Source: Pseudomonadota bacterium (GTDB lineage: Bacteria > Pseudomonadota > Alphaproteobacteria > Rhizobiales > Rhizobiaceae). Taken from it: a DNA stretch of 16,255 bases. The stretch spans positions 1-16,255 of the forward strand of contig JAEZXX010000084.1 of assembly GCA_023419535.1 (NCBI GenBank), written 5' to 3'. Numbering within the stretch: the first letter of the stretch is position 1; every line of letters begins with the position of its first letter. The notes under the pieces are model-generated. The model saw only the letters and a program-made list of their open reading frames with translations. It searched no databases and was not told the origin of the DNA. The position numbers were made by a program, and so were the translations under genes. This document shows, one piece after another, positions 1-6,328 of this stretch.

Positions 1-199
1 TCTCCTCGACGCGCACCACTTCGCCGAGCTCGTCGCCCTCCGGCCCCTCGCAGATCACGCAGTCGCCGAGGCGCAGGAAGGGCGACAGGCCGGCGACGCG
101 GAAGGCCTGCGGGCTGATGTCCACGACCTGGCCGAAGATCTCGATCGCCGGCTCCTCGAGCGCGGAAAAGTCGGGCACGGCCCGCGCGGCTCGGCTCAC
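1..199 (-). CDS. fliI: Flagellum-specific ATPase FliI, N-terminal part only
   Basis: FliI is the cytoplasmic ATPase of the flagellar type III export apparatus, related to the F1-ATPase beta subunit. Only the first 66 codons are present; the gene runs off the left edge, so the Walker motifs cannot be seen. The visible part reads as the N-terminal beta-barrel of this family: a stretch IFGQVVDISPQAFRVAGLSP followed by a leucine/arginine-gly-asp segment (FLRLGDCVI) and EGDELGEVVRVEE, the usual 'G-V-hydrophobic-GLS-F-R-LGD-GEVV' pattern. The proposed GTG start overlaps the TGA of flgF (GTGA), which implies translational coupling; an in-frame GTG seven codons later is an alternative. The pairing of flgF with fliI is common in Rhizobiales. 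Identification rests on pattern recognition over a short fragment, but the context supports it strongly. Confidence 0.88.
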   Translation of the reverse strand, partial: MSRAARAVPDFSALEEPAIEIFGQVVDISPQAFRVAGLSPFLRLGDCVICEGPEGDELGEVVRVEE

Positions 200-921
200 C
201 GCTGAGCCCCGAGCGCGGCGATGGCACTATCGAGCGAGCGCTCGGCGGACTGGACGAGGCTCGCGCCCTGCTCGAAGGCGCGCTGCACCTCGATGAGACG
301 GGTGATCTCCAGGATCGGATTGACGTTGGAGCCCTCCACGAAGCCCTGCACCACGCCGATCTCGCCGAATTCGAGCACGGCGACGGGCTGGCGGTCGGGC
401 ACGACGCCGGACGTGTCGAAGCGCGTCAGGTTCGTCTGGGGCTGCATCTGGAACAGGCCCACCGCGCCGACCTGGGCGCCGTTCTGCAGGATCATGCCGT
501 CGCGCGCGACCTCGATGGCGCCGCCCGCCGGATCGACGAGGAGCGGTGCGCCGCCGACGTCGAGGATGGGCCGGCCCGTCAGGGTCTGCAGCTCGCCATC
601 CGGCGTCATCTGCATGCGGCCGTCGCGTGTATAGACCGGGCCGTTCGGGCCGCGGAAGGCGAACCAGCCGTCGCCGGCGACGGCCAGATCCAGCGGATTG
701 CCGGTCTGCGTCATCTCGCCGGCGCGCGTCGACAGGAAGGTCTCGCCCGGCGACACGAAGGCGGCGCGGCTGCGGTCCGTCGTCGACAGATAGGTCTCGA
801 ACTTCACCTCCTCGGCGCGGAAGCCGGCCGTGCGGGCGTTCGCGACGTTGTTGGCGATGGTGTCGAGGCGCTTCTCCATCGCCAGCTGGGCGGACAGGGC
901 GATCGGCAGCGAGGTCTGCAT
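196..921 (-). CDS. flgF: Flagellar proximal rod protein FlgF
   Basis: FlgF is one of the rod proteins that cross the periplasm and link the MS ring to the distal rod and hook. The 241-residue product is close to the usual FlgF length (about 250). The N-terminus carries the rod/hook family motif: a helix with KRLDTIANNVANARTAGFRA (residues 18-37). A GDGWFAFRGPNG segment lies at residues 83-94, as in FlgF and FlgG. The C-terminal helix contains the family pattern N-P-x2-EIxRLIEVQRAFE and ends in LGAQR. No cleavable signal peptide is expected, because rod proteins leave through the flagellar exporter. The start ATG has only a weak Shine-Dalgarno match. The gene overlaps fliI by four bases. It lies divergent to motA, with two small genes in between. 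FlgG is encoded separately in this window, and this shorter protein fits FlgF better. Confidence 0.95.
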   Translation of the reverse strand: MQTSLPIALSAQLAMEKRLDTIANNVANARTAGFRAEEVKFETYLSTTDRSRAAFVSPGETFLSTRAGEMTQTGNPLDLAVAGDGWFAFRGPNGPVYTRDGRMQMTPDGELQTLTGRPILDVGGAPLLVDPAGGAIEVARDGMILQNGAQVGAVGLFQMQPQTNLTRFDTSGVVPDRQPVAVLEFGEIGVVQGFVEGSNVNPILEITRLIEVQRAFEQGASLVQSAERSLDSAIAALGAQR

Positions 922-999
922 GGAAAGGGTCCGGTCGTCTGGGAGAGGCGTGTCGCGGGATGCGCCGAAAGGACCGGCCCAGGATCGGAAAACGAGCTT

Positions 1000-1016
1000 G
1001 TCCCAGCCTGTGGGAC
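1000..1016. repeat. Perfect inverted repeat upstream of flgF (GTCCCA-N5-TGGGAC)
   Basis: A 6-bp perfect inverted repeat, GTCCCA and TGGGAC, is separated by GCCTG. It sits in the 112-nt gap between the 39-codon ORF and flgF. Read on the minus strand it is followed after a few bases by a short run of four T's (CAAGCTCGTTTTCCG). It could therefore be a weak terminator or attenuator before flgF, or a regulator-binding dyad. The T run is short and displaced from the stem, so a strong intrinsic terminator is unlikely. Confidence 0.4.
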
Positions 1017-1033
1017 GCGAGGGCTACGGGTCC

Positions 1034-1153
1034 CTAGAGGTCGCGCCCGTACTTCTTGTCGAAGCGATAGACCGAGTACCGGGCCGCGCCGTAGAGAACG
1101 GCGGCGATGGCCAGCGTGACGACCGGAACGGCCCAGCCCAGCGTATCGGACAT
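1034..1153 (-). CDS. Small single-pass membrane protein, unknown function
   Basis: This 39-residue ORF starts at an ATG with a good Shine-Dalgarno sequence: GGAGG about seven bases upstream, lying over the stop of the preceding 77-codon gene. The protein is a short polar N-terminus, one hydrophobic segment (about residues 6-24, WAVPVVTLAIAAVLYGAA) and a basic C-tail (YRFDKKYGRDL), so it would be a single-pass inner-membrane protein. The reading frame is open further upstream, but that would overlap the 77-codon gene, so I prefer the downstream ATG. I do not recognise the family. The strong ribosome site, the tight spacing to its neighbour and the sensible membrane topology argue that it is translated; its small size argues for caution. 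A role with flgF/fliI is only implied by position. Confidence 0.5.
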   Translation of the reverse strand: MSDTLGWAVPVVTLAIAAVLYGAARYSVYRFDKKYGRDL

Positions 1154-1155
1154 CC

Positions 1156-1389
1156 TCAGTCCTCCGAGCGCAGCGACTGCAGAAGCAGATGCGCCACCAA
1201 ATGTAGGGCAAGGCCGGCCGGAATCCAACTCCAGCGGACGGTCGCCAGGTCCGTGACCCCCGGGATGATGAAGGCTGCGCCCACCACGCCGATGCCGATC
1301 GCGTTGAGGAAGTTCGCGGTCAGCTTCAGGCGCTCGTTAATGCGTCGGGCGGCCAGACGCCTTCGGCGATCCTTCGCAGTGAGGCTCAT
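1156..1389 (-). CDS. Small two-segment membrane protein, unknown function
   Basis: This 77-residue ORF is read from an ATG (MSLTAKDRRRR). The frame stays open to a TTG 18 codons upstream, but the extension is polar and looks less likely. The product has a strongly basic N-terminal stretch (KDRRRRLAARRINERLKL, residues 6-23), then two hydrophobic segments at about residues 25-44 and 54-71, and a short acidic tail (RSED). This suggests a small inner-membrane protein with the arginine-rich end in the cytoplasm. It is followed within two bases by the 39-codon ORF, so the two probably form a pair transcribed away from motA and towards flgF-fliI. The Shine-Dalgarno sequence is weak. I do not recognise the family and assign no function. 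Membership in the flagellar regulon is inferred from location only. Confidence 0.58.
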   Translation of the reverse strand: MSLTAKDRRRRLAARRINERLKLTANFLNAIGIGVVGAAFIIPGVTDLATVRWSWIPAGLALHLVAHLLLQSLRSED

Positions 1390-1459
1390 GTCGATGGGTC
1401 GCCCCGTCCAGCCATTTCCAAGCTCCCGATCCTGTCGCTCCAAACAGGCTCGCGCAAGT

Positions 1460-1485
1460 CGGCCTCCATACTGCTCGGGAGGCCG
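1460..1485. repeat. Perfect 8-bp inverted repeat just upstream of motA
   Basis: The arms CGGCCTCC (1460-1467) and GGAGGCCG (1478-1485) are exact reverse complements, separated by ten bases. They lie in the divergent gap between the 77-codon ORF and motA, ending 23 bases before the motA ATG. The element could be a regulator-binding dyad shared by the divergent promoters, or an RNA hairpin in the motA leader. A second, weaker dyad (CCTGT-N8-ACAGG, 1431-1448) lies just to its left. I could not place -35 and -10 boxes. Confidence 0.5.
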
Positions 1486-1508
1486 TCTACGAAGGGCGAA
1501 CGGGGTCG

Positions 1509-2384
1509 ATGGGCATCATACTGGGAATGATCGTGACGCTCGGCTGCGTGCTGGGCGGTTACATGGCGATGGGCGGGCACCTCTACGTGCTCATGCAGCC
1601 CTTCGAATACGTTATCATCCTGGGCGCCGCGCTCGGCACCTTCCTGATCGCCAACCCGATGAAGGTGGTGAAGGACACCGGCAAGGCCTGCGTGGAGGCG
1701 TTCAAGAACGCCGTGCCCAAGCGCCGCGACTATCTGGACCTCCTCAGCCTCCTGCATTCGCTGATGCGCGAGATGCGTGGCAAGCCGCGCTCGGAGGTCG
1801 AGACCCACATCGACAGCCCCGAGACCTCGCCGATCTTCGCCGCCTACCCGAACGTGGTGAAGGACAAGGCGATGACGAGCTTCGTCTGCGACTACTGCCG
1901 CCTCATCATCATCGGCAACGTGCGCCCGCACGAAATCGAAAGCCTGATGGACGAGGAGATCCAGACCATCAGCCGCGACACGATGAAGGCCAAGCACGCG
2001 CTGCAGGACGTCGCCGACGGCCTGCCGGCGCTCGGCATCGTCGCCGCGGTCCTCGGCGTCATCAAGGCCATGGGCGCGCTCGACCAGAGCCCGGAGATCC
2101 TGGGCCAGCTCATCGGTGCGGCGCTCGTCGGCACCTTCGCGGGCATCTTCTTCTCCTACGCGGTCATCGGCCCCATCGCCTCGAAGGTGAAGGGCGTGCG
2201 CGAGAAGAAGGTGCGCATGTACGTGATCGTGAAGCAGACGCTGATCGCCTACATGAACGGCGCCATGCCGCAGGTGGCGCTCGAATACGGTCGCAAGACC
2301 ATCTCGGCCTACGACCGGCCGACGATCGACGAGGTCGAGAGCGAGACCATCGGCGGCGGCGCGCCCAGCGCGCAAGCCGCGTAA
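1509..2384 (+). CDS. motA: Flagellar motor stator protein MotA
   Basis: MotA is the inner-membrane stator subunit that, with MotB, couples ion flow to rotation by pushing on FliG. The 291-residue length matches the family. Four hydrophobic segments are visible at about residues 2-21, 33-49, 172-192 and 202-224, with a large cytoplasmic loop between the second and third. Residues known to matter in E. coli MotA fall at the same numbers here: Arg90 and Glu98 in the cytoplasmic loop, Pro173 in GLPALGIVAAVLGVI and Pro222 in GPIASKVKG. The C-terminus has the typical Y-x-R-P-x-IDEVE ending. No motB follows; in Rhizobiales motB lies elsewhere with motC. The gene is first in a rightward block with fliM, fliN, fliG and flhB, so stator and switch genes are probably co-transcribed. 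The upstream gap carries an inverted repeat. Confidence 0.97.
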   Translation: MGIILGMIVTLGCVLGGYMAMGGHLYVLMQPFEYVIILGAALGTFLIANPMKVVKDTGKACVEAFKNAVPKRRDYLDLLSLLHSLMREMRGKPRSEVETHIDSPETSPIFAAYPNVVKDKAMTSFVCDYCRLIIIGNVRPHEIESLMDEEIQTISRDTMKAKHALQDVADGLPALGIVAAVLGVIKAMGALDQSPEILGQLIGAALVGTFAGIFFSYAVIGPIASKVKGVREKKVRMYVIVKQTLIAYMNGAMPQVALEYGRKTISAYDRPTIDEVESETIGGGAPSAQAA

Positions 2385-2399
2385 GGGGACGGGGCGGCC

Positions 2400-3317
2400 A
2401 TGCAGTTGAGCGCCGAACGCGACCTCAAGACGACGCTGCGCTCCGCCGCGCGCGTCGAGCCGGACCGCCTGCCGCGGCTGAAGCTGGTGGGTGCGGACTG
2501 GGCCGAGCGGCTGCGCTCGGCGCTCGCCTCCGAGTTCGGCTCGCCGCTCGAAGTCGAGTATGTCGGCGCCGAGGCGCTCGCGCCGGGGGGCGAGCCCTCG
2601 CTGCTGCTCGTCGCCGGCTCGCCCGGCTGGCCGCAGCCCCTTCTCGTCACGCTCGACGCCGGGTTCGGCGATCTCGTGGCCGAGTGCCTCTTCGGCGGCG
2701 ACGGCTCGGCCGCAGCCTCCGCGCCGCGCACCCTGACCGAACTCGACCGCTGCTTCTGCCGGCTTGTCCTGGAGCGCATCCTCGCGGGCGGCGACGCCGC
2801 GCTCTCGCCCGTCGTCGAGACGGCGCTCGCCACGCGCGAGCTCGTCAGCCTCGAGGTGGCGGCGCGTCTGCAGGCGATCCTGTCCGAAGAGGGCGGGACC
2901 TATGTCGGCCTCGCCTTCGAGCTGAGGCTCGGCCAGCTCCGCAGCACGGTTCGCGCCGCTTTGCCGCAGAGCCTGCTCGCGCTCCACCGCCGCAAGCTCG
3001 ACCATCTGCCGGAGCCCCCGGCGCCGCCCGCCGATGCGGCCTGGGCGCGCGACATCGAGGAAGGCCTCCTGGACGCACAGATGGAGGTGACCGCGCTGCT
3101 CGACGAGATGCCCATGACGCTCGGAGCCCTGGCCGGCTTCGCCGTGGGGCAGACCATCGCGCTCCAGACCCGCATCGACGGGCTGATCACGCTGGAATGC
3201 GAGGACCAGCGCCTGTTCCGCGGCCGCATCGGGCGCTCGCGCGAATCCTATCTCGTGCGCATCGAAGAGACGATCGACCCGACCGAGGAGTTCATCGATG
3301 ACATCCTGGCTGATTGA
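2400..3317 (+). CDS. fliM: Flagellar motor switch protein FliM (divergent)
   Basis: FliM is the C-ring protein that links FliG to FliN and in well-studied bacteria binds phosphorylated CheY. The 305-residue product is somewhat shorter than E. coli FliM (334). The middle domain contains LFGGDG at residues 97-102 (the FliM GGxG signature that contacts FliG), followed by a LTELDRCFCRLVLERIL helix. The C-terminal region (about 215-290) has the SpoA/FliN-like pattern MEVTALLDEMPMTLGALAGFAVGQTIAL. The N-terminus (MQLSAERDLKTTLRSAARV) does not show the usual LSQxEIDALL CheY-docking motif. The gene begins 15 bases after the motA stop. Its last 20 bases overlap the next gene, which starts inside the codons for IDDILAD. 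Position between motA and fliN in the usual Rhizobiales order supports the call. Confidence 0.92.
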   Translation: MQLSAERDLKTTLRSAARVEPDRLPRLKLVGADWAERLRSALASEFGSPLEVEYVGAEALAPGGEPSLLLVAGSPGWPQPLLVTLDAGFGDLVAECLFGGDGSAAASAPRTLTELDRCFCRLVLERILAGGDAALSPVVETALATRELVSLEVAARLQAILSEEGGTYVGLAFELRLGQLRSTVRAALPQSLLALHRRKLDHLPEPPAPPADAAWARDIEEGLLDAQMEVTALLDEMPMTLGALAGFAVGQTIALQTRIDGLITLECEDQRLFRGRIGRSRESYLVRIEETIDPTEEFIDDILAD

Positions 3318-3621
3318 CATCCTGCTCCTTGGCGCGCTCGCCTTCACCGCCTGGCGCTGCGGCGCCATGGTGCGCGAACTGCGCCGGTTGCGGGCCGAAA
3401 GCTCCGGCTTCCGCCGCATGCTCGCCGAATCCGACGCGGCCATCGAGCGCGCCGCCCGCGCCATCGCCGCCTTCCGAGGCGAGGGCATGCAGACCGTGGA
3501 GGCGCTGCAGGAGGCGGTCGCGGCCGGCCGCGCGCAGACCGAACGCCTCGACCACGCGATCCGCACCGCCGAACTGCAGCTGACGCTCGCCTCGGTCCAA
3601 GCGCGCCGCGAAGCCGCCTAG
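3298..3621 (+). CDS. Small membrane/coiled-coil protein between fliM and fliN (DUF6468-like)
   Basis: This 107-residue protein has one N-terminal membrane segment (about residues 4-19, WLIDILLLGALAFTAW) followed by a long charged helix rich in Ala, Arg and Glu (about 25-105) that should form a coiled coil. The topology suggests an inner-membrane anchor with a cytoplasmic helical arm. From memory it resembles the small proteins annotated DUF6468 in alphaproteobacterial flagellar operons; I cannot verify this without a profile search. Its ATG lies inside the end of fliM (20-base overlap), so it is probably translationally coupled to it, and fliN follows after 33 bases. Location among C-ring genes suggests a role near the motor, but its function is unknown. 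The frame is well supported by the overlap and its protein-like composition. Confidence 0.72.
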   Translation: MTSWLIDILLLGALAFTAWRCGAMVRELRRLRAESSGFRRMLAESDAAIERAARAIAAFRGEGMQTVEALQEAVAAGRAQTERLDHAIRTAELQLTLASVQARREAA

Positions 3622-3654
3622 AATTCAAGTCCGCTCCAGCCTGGGACGCTACCG

Positions 3655-4101
3655 ATGCCGACATTTCCAGAGGACGATCAGACGATGTTGGACGAGGACC
3701 ACACGGTCGACGCCCCGGTCTTCGAACACGACGGCTTCGCGCTCGAGGGCGCGGCCTTCGAGGACGAGACGCACGAGATGCCGGAAGCCGAGCCCTTCGG
3801 CGAGCCGGCGCCCGCCGGCAAGCCCAATCTCGACCTCATCATGGACATTCCGGTCACGATGCAGGTCGTGCTCGGCAAGGCCTCGATGCCGGTCGCCAGC
3901 CTGGTGAAACTCGGCCGCGGCGCGGTGGTGAAGCTCGACACCAGCGTCGGCGATCCGGTGGACCTCATGGTCAACGGCCGGGTCGTGGCGCGCGGCGAGG
4001 TCGTGGTCCTGGAGAACGAGGGCACGCGCTTCGGCATCACCCTGACCGAGATCGTCTCGCCCGGCGCCCGCCCGGCGCGCTCGCGCGCGGCCGCCGCCTG
4101 A
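3655..4101 (+). CDS. fliN: Flagellar motor switch protein FliN
   Basis: FliN forms the lower part of the C-ring with FliM and also helps dock export substrates through FliH. The 148-residue product has an acidic, low-complexity N-terminal third (residues 1-55, many Asp and Glu) and then a clear SpoA domain (about 58-135). This starts with LDLIMDIPVTMQVVLGKA and continues with VKLGRGAVVKLD, VDLMVNGRVVARGEVVV and GTRFGITLTEI, the standard FliN pattern. A short basic/alanine tail ends the protein. The first ATG is used here. A second in-frame ATG at codon 11 has a better-spaced AGAGGA, so the true start may be at 3685. The gene sits between the small membrane protein and fliG, five bases from the latter's start. 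Confidence 0.95.
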   Translation: MPTFPEDDQTMLDEDHTVDAPVFEHDGFALEGAAFEDETHEMPEAEPFGEPAPAGKPNLDLIMDIPVTMQVVLGKASMPVASLVKLGRGAVVKLDTSVGDPVDLMVNGRVVARGEVVVLENEGTRFGITLTEIVSPGARPARSRAAAA

Positions 4102-4105
4102 GCCG

Positions 4106-5137
4106 ATGGCGAGCGTGGAAGCCTACGACCGGACCGGGATGAGCGTCGCGCTCGACGGCGCCTCGCGCGCCGCGGTCCTCCTCCTGGCGCTCGGCCCCTC
4201 GGGCGCCGGTCGCCTGCTGCGCCATTTCAGCCACGACGACATCCGCGCCCTGCGGCGCGGCGCGGCGACGCAGGTTCCCGTCTCCTCGCAGGAGCTCGAC
4301 GCCCTCGTCATCGAGTTCCAGGAGGCCTTCAAGACCGGCCCCGGCCTGTCCGCCCTCGAGGGCGAGATGCAGAAGCTGCTCCAGGAGACGCTGACCGAGG
4401 AGGAGCTGACCCAGATCTTCGCCGAGACTCCCGCGGCGGGTCTTTCGGCCGACGATCAGCCGATCTGGCCGCGCTTCGAGGAGCAGGGCGTCGAGACGCT
4501 GCGTGCCGTTCTGATCCTCGAGCATCCGCAGGTCGTCGCGACGGTGCTGACGCGCCTCTCGCCGCAGATCGCCGCCCTCGTCGTCGGCGGCTTCGAGCCG
4601 GCTCTGCGCAACGACGTGCTGCGCCGCCTTCTCGTCGCGCGCCCCTTGACGCCGGCTGGCGAGGCGGCCTTCGAGACCCATTTCCGCAACGTCCACGTCG
4701 CGCGCGACGAGCGCAAGGTCCGCAGCGCCCGTCACGCCGGTCTCGCCGAGATCGTCAACCGCATGGATAAGCCGCAGGCGGACGAGCTTCTGGCCACGCT
4801 CGCGACGAGCGAGCCGGACGACTACGCCGCCGTGCGCCGGCTGCTCTTCGCCTTCGAGGACCTTCCCGCCCTGTCGCGCAAGTCGCTGCTGGTGCTGTTC
4901 GACGACGTCCAGGCCGACGTCGTGACGACCGCGCTGACGGGCGCCGAGCACGAGCTGCGCGAGACCGTCCTGTCCGCGCTCGCCGCGCGGGCCCGCCGCA
5001 TGGTGGAGGCCGAGCTCGCACAGCCGCGCGACGTCACGCCCGACGAGGTCCAGAGCGCGCGCCGGTCGATCGCCGCTCTCGCCCTTCGCCTGTCGAACGA
5101 GGGCCGCATCGCCCTTCCCGCCGCGGCCGACGCCTGA
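4106..5137 (+). CDS. fliG: Flagellar motor switch protein FliG
   Basis: FliG is the rotor protein that binds FliF, stacks on FliM and receives torque from MotA. The 343-residue length is typical. The N-terminal FliF-binding domain is recognisable (ASRAAVLLLALGPSGAGRLL, residues 19-38). The middle domain carries the conserved EHPQ motif at residues 139-142 (ILEHPQVVATVLTRL), which contacts FliM. A C-terminal domain follows with EIVNRMDKPQADELL and the charged torque helix around residues 291-304. In a by-eye alignment Arg295 matches E. coli Arg281, but the Asp288-Asp289 pair is Ala302-Glu303. The start used is four bases after fliN; an in-frame ATG at codon 12 preceded by GGACCGGG is a possible alternative. 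The gene lies in the usual fliN-fliG-flhB order. Confidence 0.96.
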   Translation: MASVEAYDRTGMSVALDGASRAAVLLLALGPSGAGRLLRHFSHDDIRALRRGAATQVPVSSQELDALVIEFQEAFKTGPGLSALEGEMQKLLQETLTEEELTQIFAETPAAGLSADDQPIWPRFEEQGVETLRAVLILEHPQVVATVLTRLSPQIAALVVGGFEPALRNDVLRRLLVARPLTPAGEAAFETHFRNVHVARDERKVRSARHAGLAEIVNRMDKPQADELLATLATSEPDDYAAVRRLLFAFEDLPALSRKSLLVLFDDVQADVVTTALTGAEHELRETVLSALAARARRMVEAELAQPRDVTPDEVQSARRSIAALALRLSNEGRIALPAAADA

Positions 5138-5157
5138 ACCGATAAGGACGAGCGACC

Positions 5158-6246
5158 TTGGCCGAGGGGGCGGACAGGAGCTCGAAGACCGAGCAACCGA
5201 CGGAGAAGAAGATCCGGGACACCGTCGAGAAGGGCAATCTGCCCGTCTCGCGCGAGGCCCCGATCCTCGGCTCGCTCTTCGCCGCGCTCGCCTACTTCTC
5301 GTTCCAGTTCAAGGACGCGGGCGAGCGCCTCGGCCTCGGCCTGGCGGCCGTCTTCGAGAACCCGGCGCAATGGGACCTCGGCAACGGGCGCGACGCGCTG
5401 CACCTCCTGCACATGACGGCGCTGGAGATGGGCGTCTTCGTCGCCCCCGCCGCGGCCTTCTTCATCGTCGCGGGCGTCCTGTCCTCGGCCCTTCAGAACG
5501 TGCCGCAGATCAATCTGGAGCGCATCCGGCCCAAGGCGTCGAACATCTCGCTCCGGCAGGGCTGGCAGCGCCTCTTCGGGGTGCGTGGCCTCACCGAGTT
5601 CGGCAAGGCCCTGTTCAAGTTCACGGCCGTCTCGGTGATCGTCTCCATGTTCCTGGTCTCGGACCTTCGAGCCGCCATGGCGACCATGTTCTCCGATCCC
5701 GCGCAGCTGCCCGAGACGATCCTGGCGATGTCGATGCAGCTGCTCTCGGCCGTCTCGATCGCCACCATCGTGCTGGTGGCCGCCGACCTCCTCTTCTCGC
5801 GCGTCCACTGGAAGCGCGACCTCATGATGACGAAGCAGGAAATCAAGGACGAGCACCGCCAGGCGGAAGGCGACCCGATGATGAAGGCGCGCCGGCGCCA
5901 GATCGCCCGCGAGCGCTCCAAGAAGCGCATGATGGCCGAGGTGCCGAAGGCGACGCTCATCATCGCCAACCCGACGCACTTCGCCATCGCGCTGCGCTAC
6001 GTGCGCGAGGAGGGGGGCGCGCCGCTCGTCGTGGCCAAGGGCGTCGACCTCGTCGCGCTGAAGATCCGCGAGATCGCGGAAGCGAACGACGTTCCGGTGA
6101 TCGAAGACAAGCTCTTGGCAAGGTCGATGTACGAGCATGTGGAAGTCGACCAGATGATTCCGCCGCAGTTCTTCAAGGCGGTCGCGGAACTCATCTACTA
6201 CCTGCACCAAAGGCAGGGGACGCGGGTGGGCATGGGTGCCGCCTGA
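5158..6246 (+). CDS. flhB: Flagellar export gate protein FlhB
   Basis: FlhB is the inner-membrane protein of the flagellar type III exporter that switches substrate class from rod/hook to filament after self-cleavage. The 362-residue product has the family N-terminus (SSKTEQPTEKKIRDTVEKGN, residues 8-27) and several hydrophobic segments (about 34-50, 91-110, 153-170 and 187-214). A charged linker then leads into the cytoplasmic domain (KQEIKDEHRQAEGDP), and the autocleavage motif NPTH lies at residues 271-274 in LIIANPTHFAIALRY. Cleavage would fall between Asn271 and Pro272. The start codon is TTG, supported by AAGGA about ten bases upstream and by the family-like sequence beginning directly after it. 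The gene follows fliG by 20 bases in the usual order. Confidence 0.97.
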   Translation: MAEGADRSSKTEQPTEKKIRDTVEKGNLPVSREAPILGSLFAALAYFSFQFKDAGERLGLGLAAVFENPAQWDLGNGRDALHLLHMTALEMGVFVAPAAAFFIVAGVLSSALQNVPQINLERIRPKASNISLRQGWQRLFGVRGLTEFGKALFKFTAVSVIVSMFLVSDLRAAMATMFSDPAQLPETILAMSMQLLSAVSIATIVLVAADLLFSRVHWKRDLMMTKQEIKDEHRQAEGDPMMKARRRQIARERSKKRMMAEVPKATLIIANPTHFAIALRYVREEGGAPLVVAKGVDLVALKIREIAEANDVPVIEDKLLARSMYEHVEVDQMIPPQFFKAVAELIYYLHQRQGTRVGMGAA

Positions 6247-6328
6247 ACCTTGCGACGACGGCCCACCTCCCGGCGTTCGGGGCGAGGGTGCCGGACTGCG
6301 AACAGCTCCAGAAGACGAGACCTGCCTC

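Noticed and set aside
1390..1443. TTG start extending the 77-codon membrane ORF by 18 codons
   Set aside because: The added residues are polar and unlike the rest, and an ATG is available just before the basic N-terminal region.
830..3301. 823-codon plus-strand frame spanning flgF, the small ORFs, motA and fliM
   Set aside because: Out-of-frame translation of real genes, arginine-rich and low complexity, crossing oppositely oriented genes.
1386..3566. Very long open frame (726 codons) on the minus strand opposite motA and fliM
   Set aside because: It is antisense to two clearly recognisable genes, its translation is His/Arg/Asp-rich with no domain pattern, and such shadows are common in GC-rich DNA where stops are rare.
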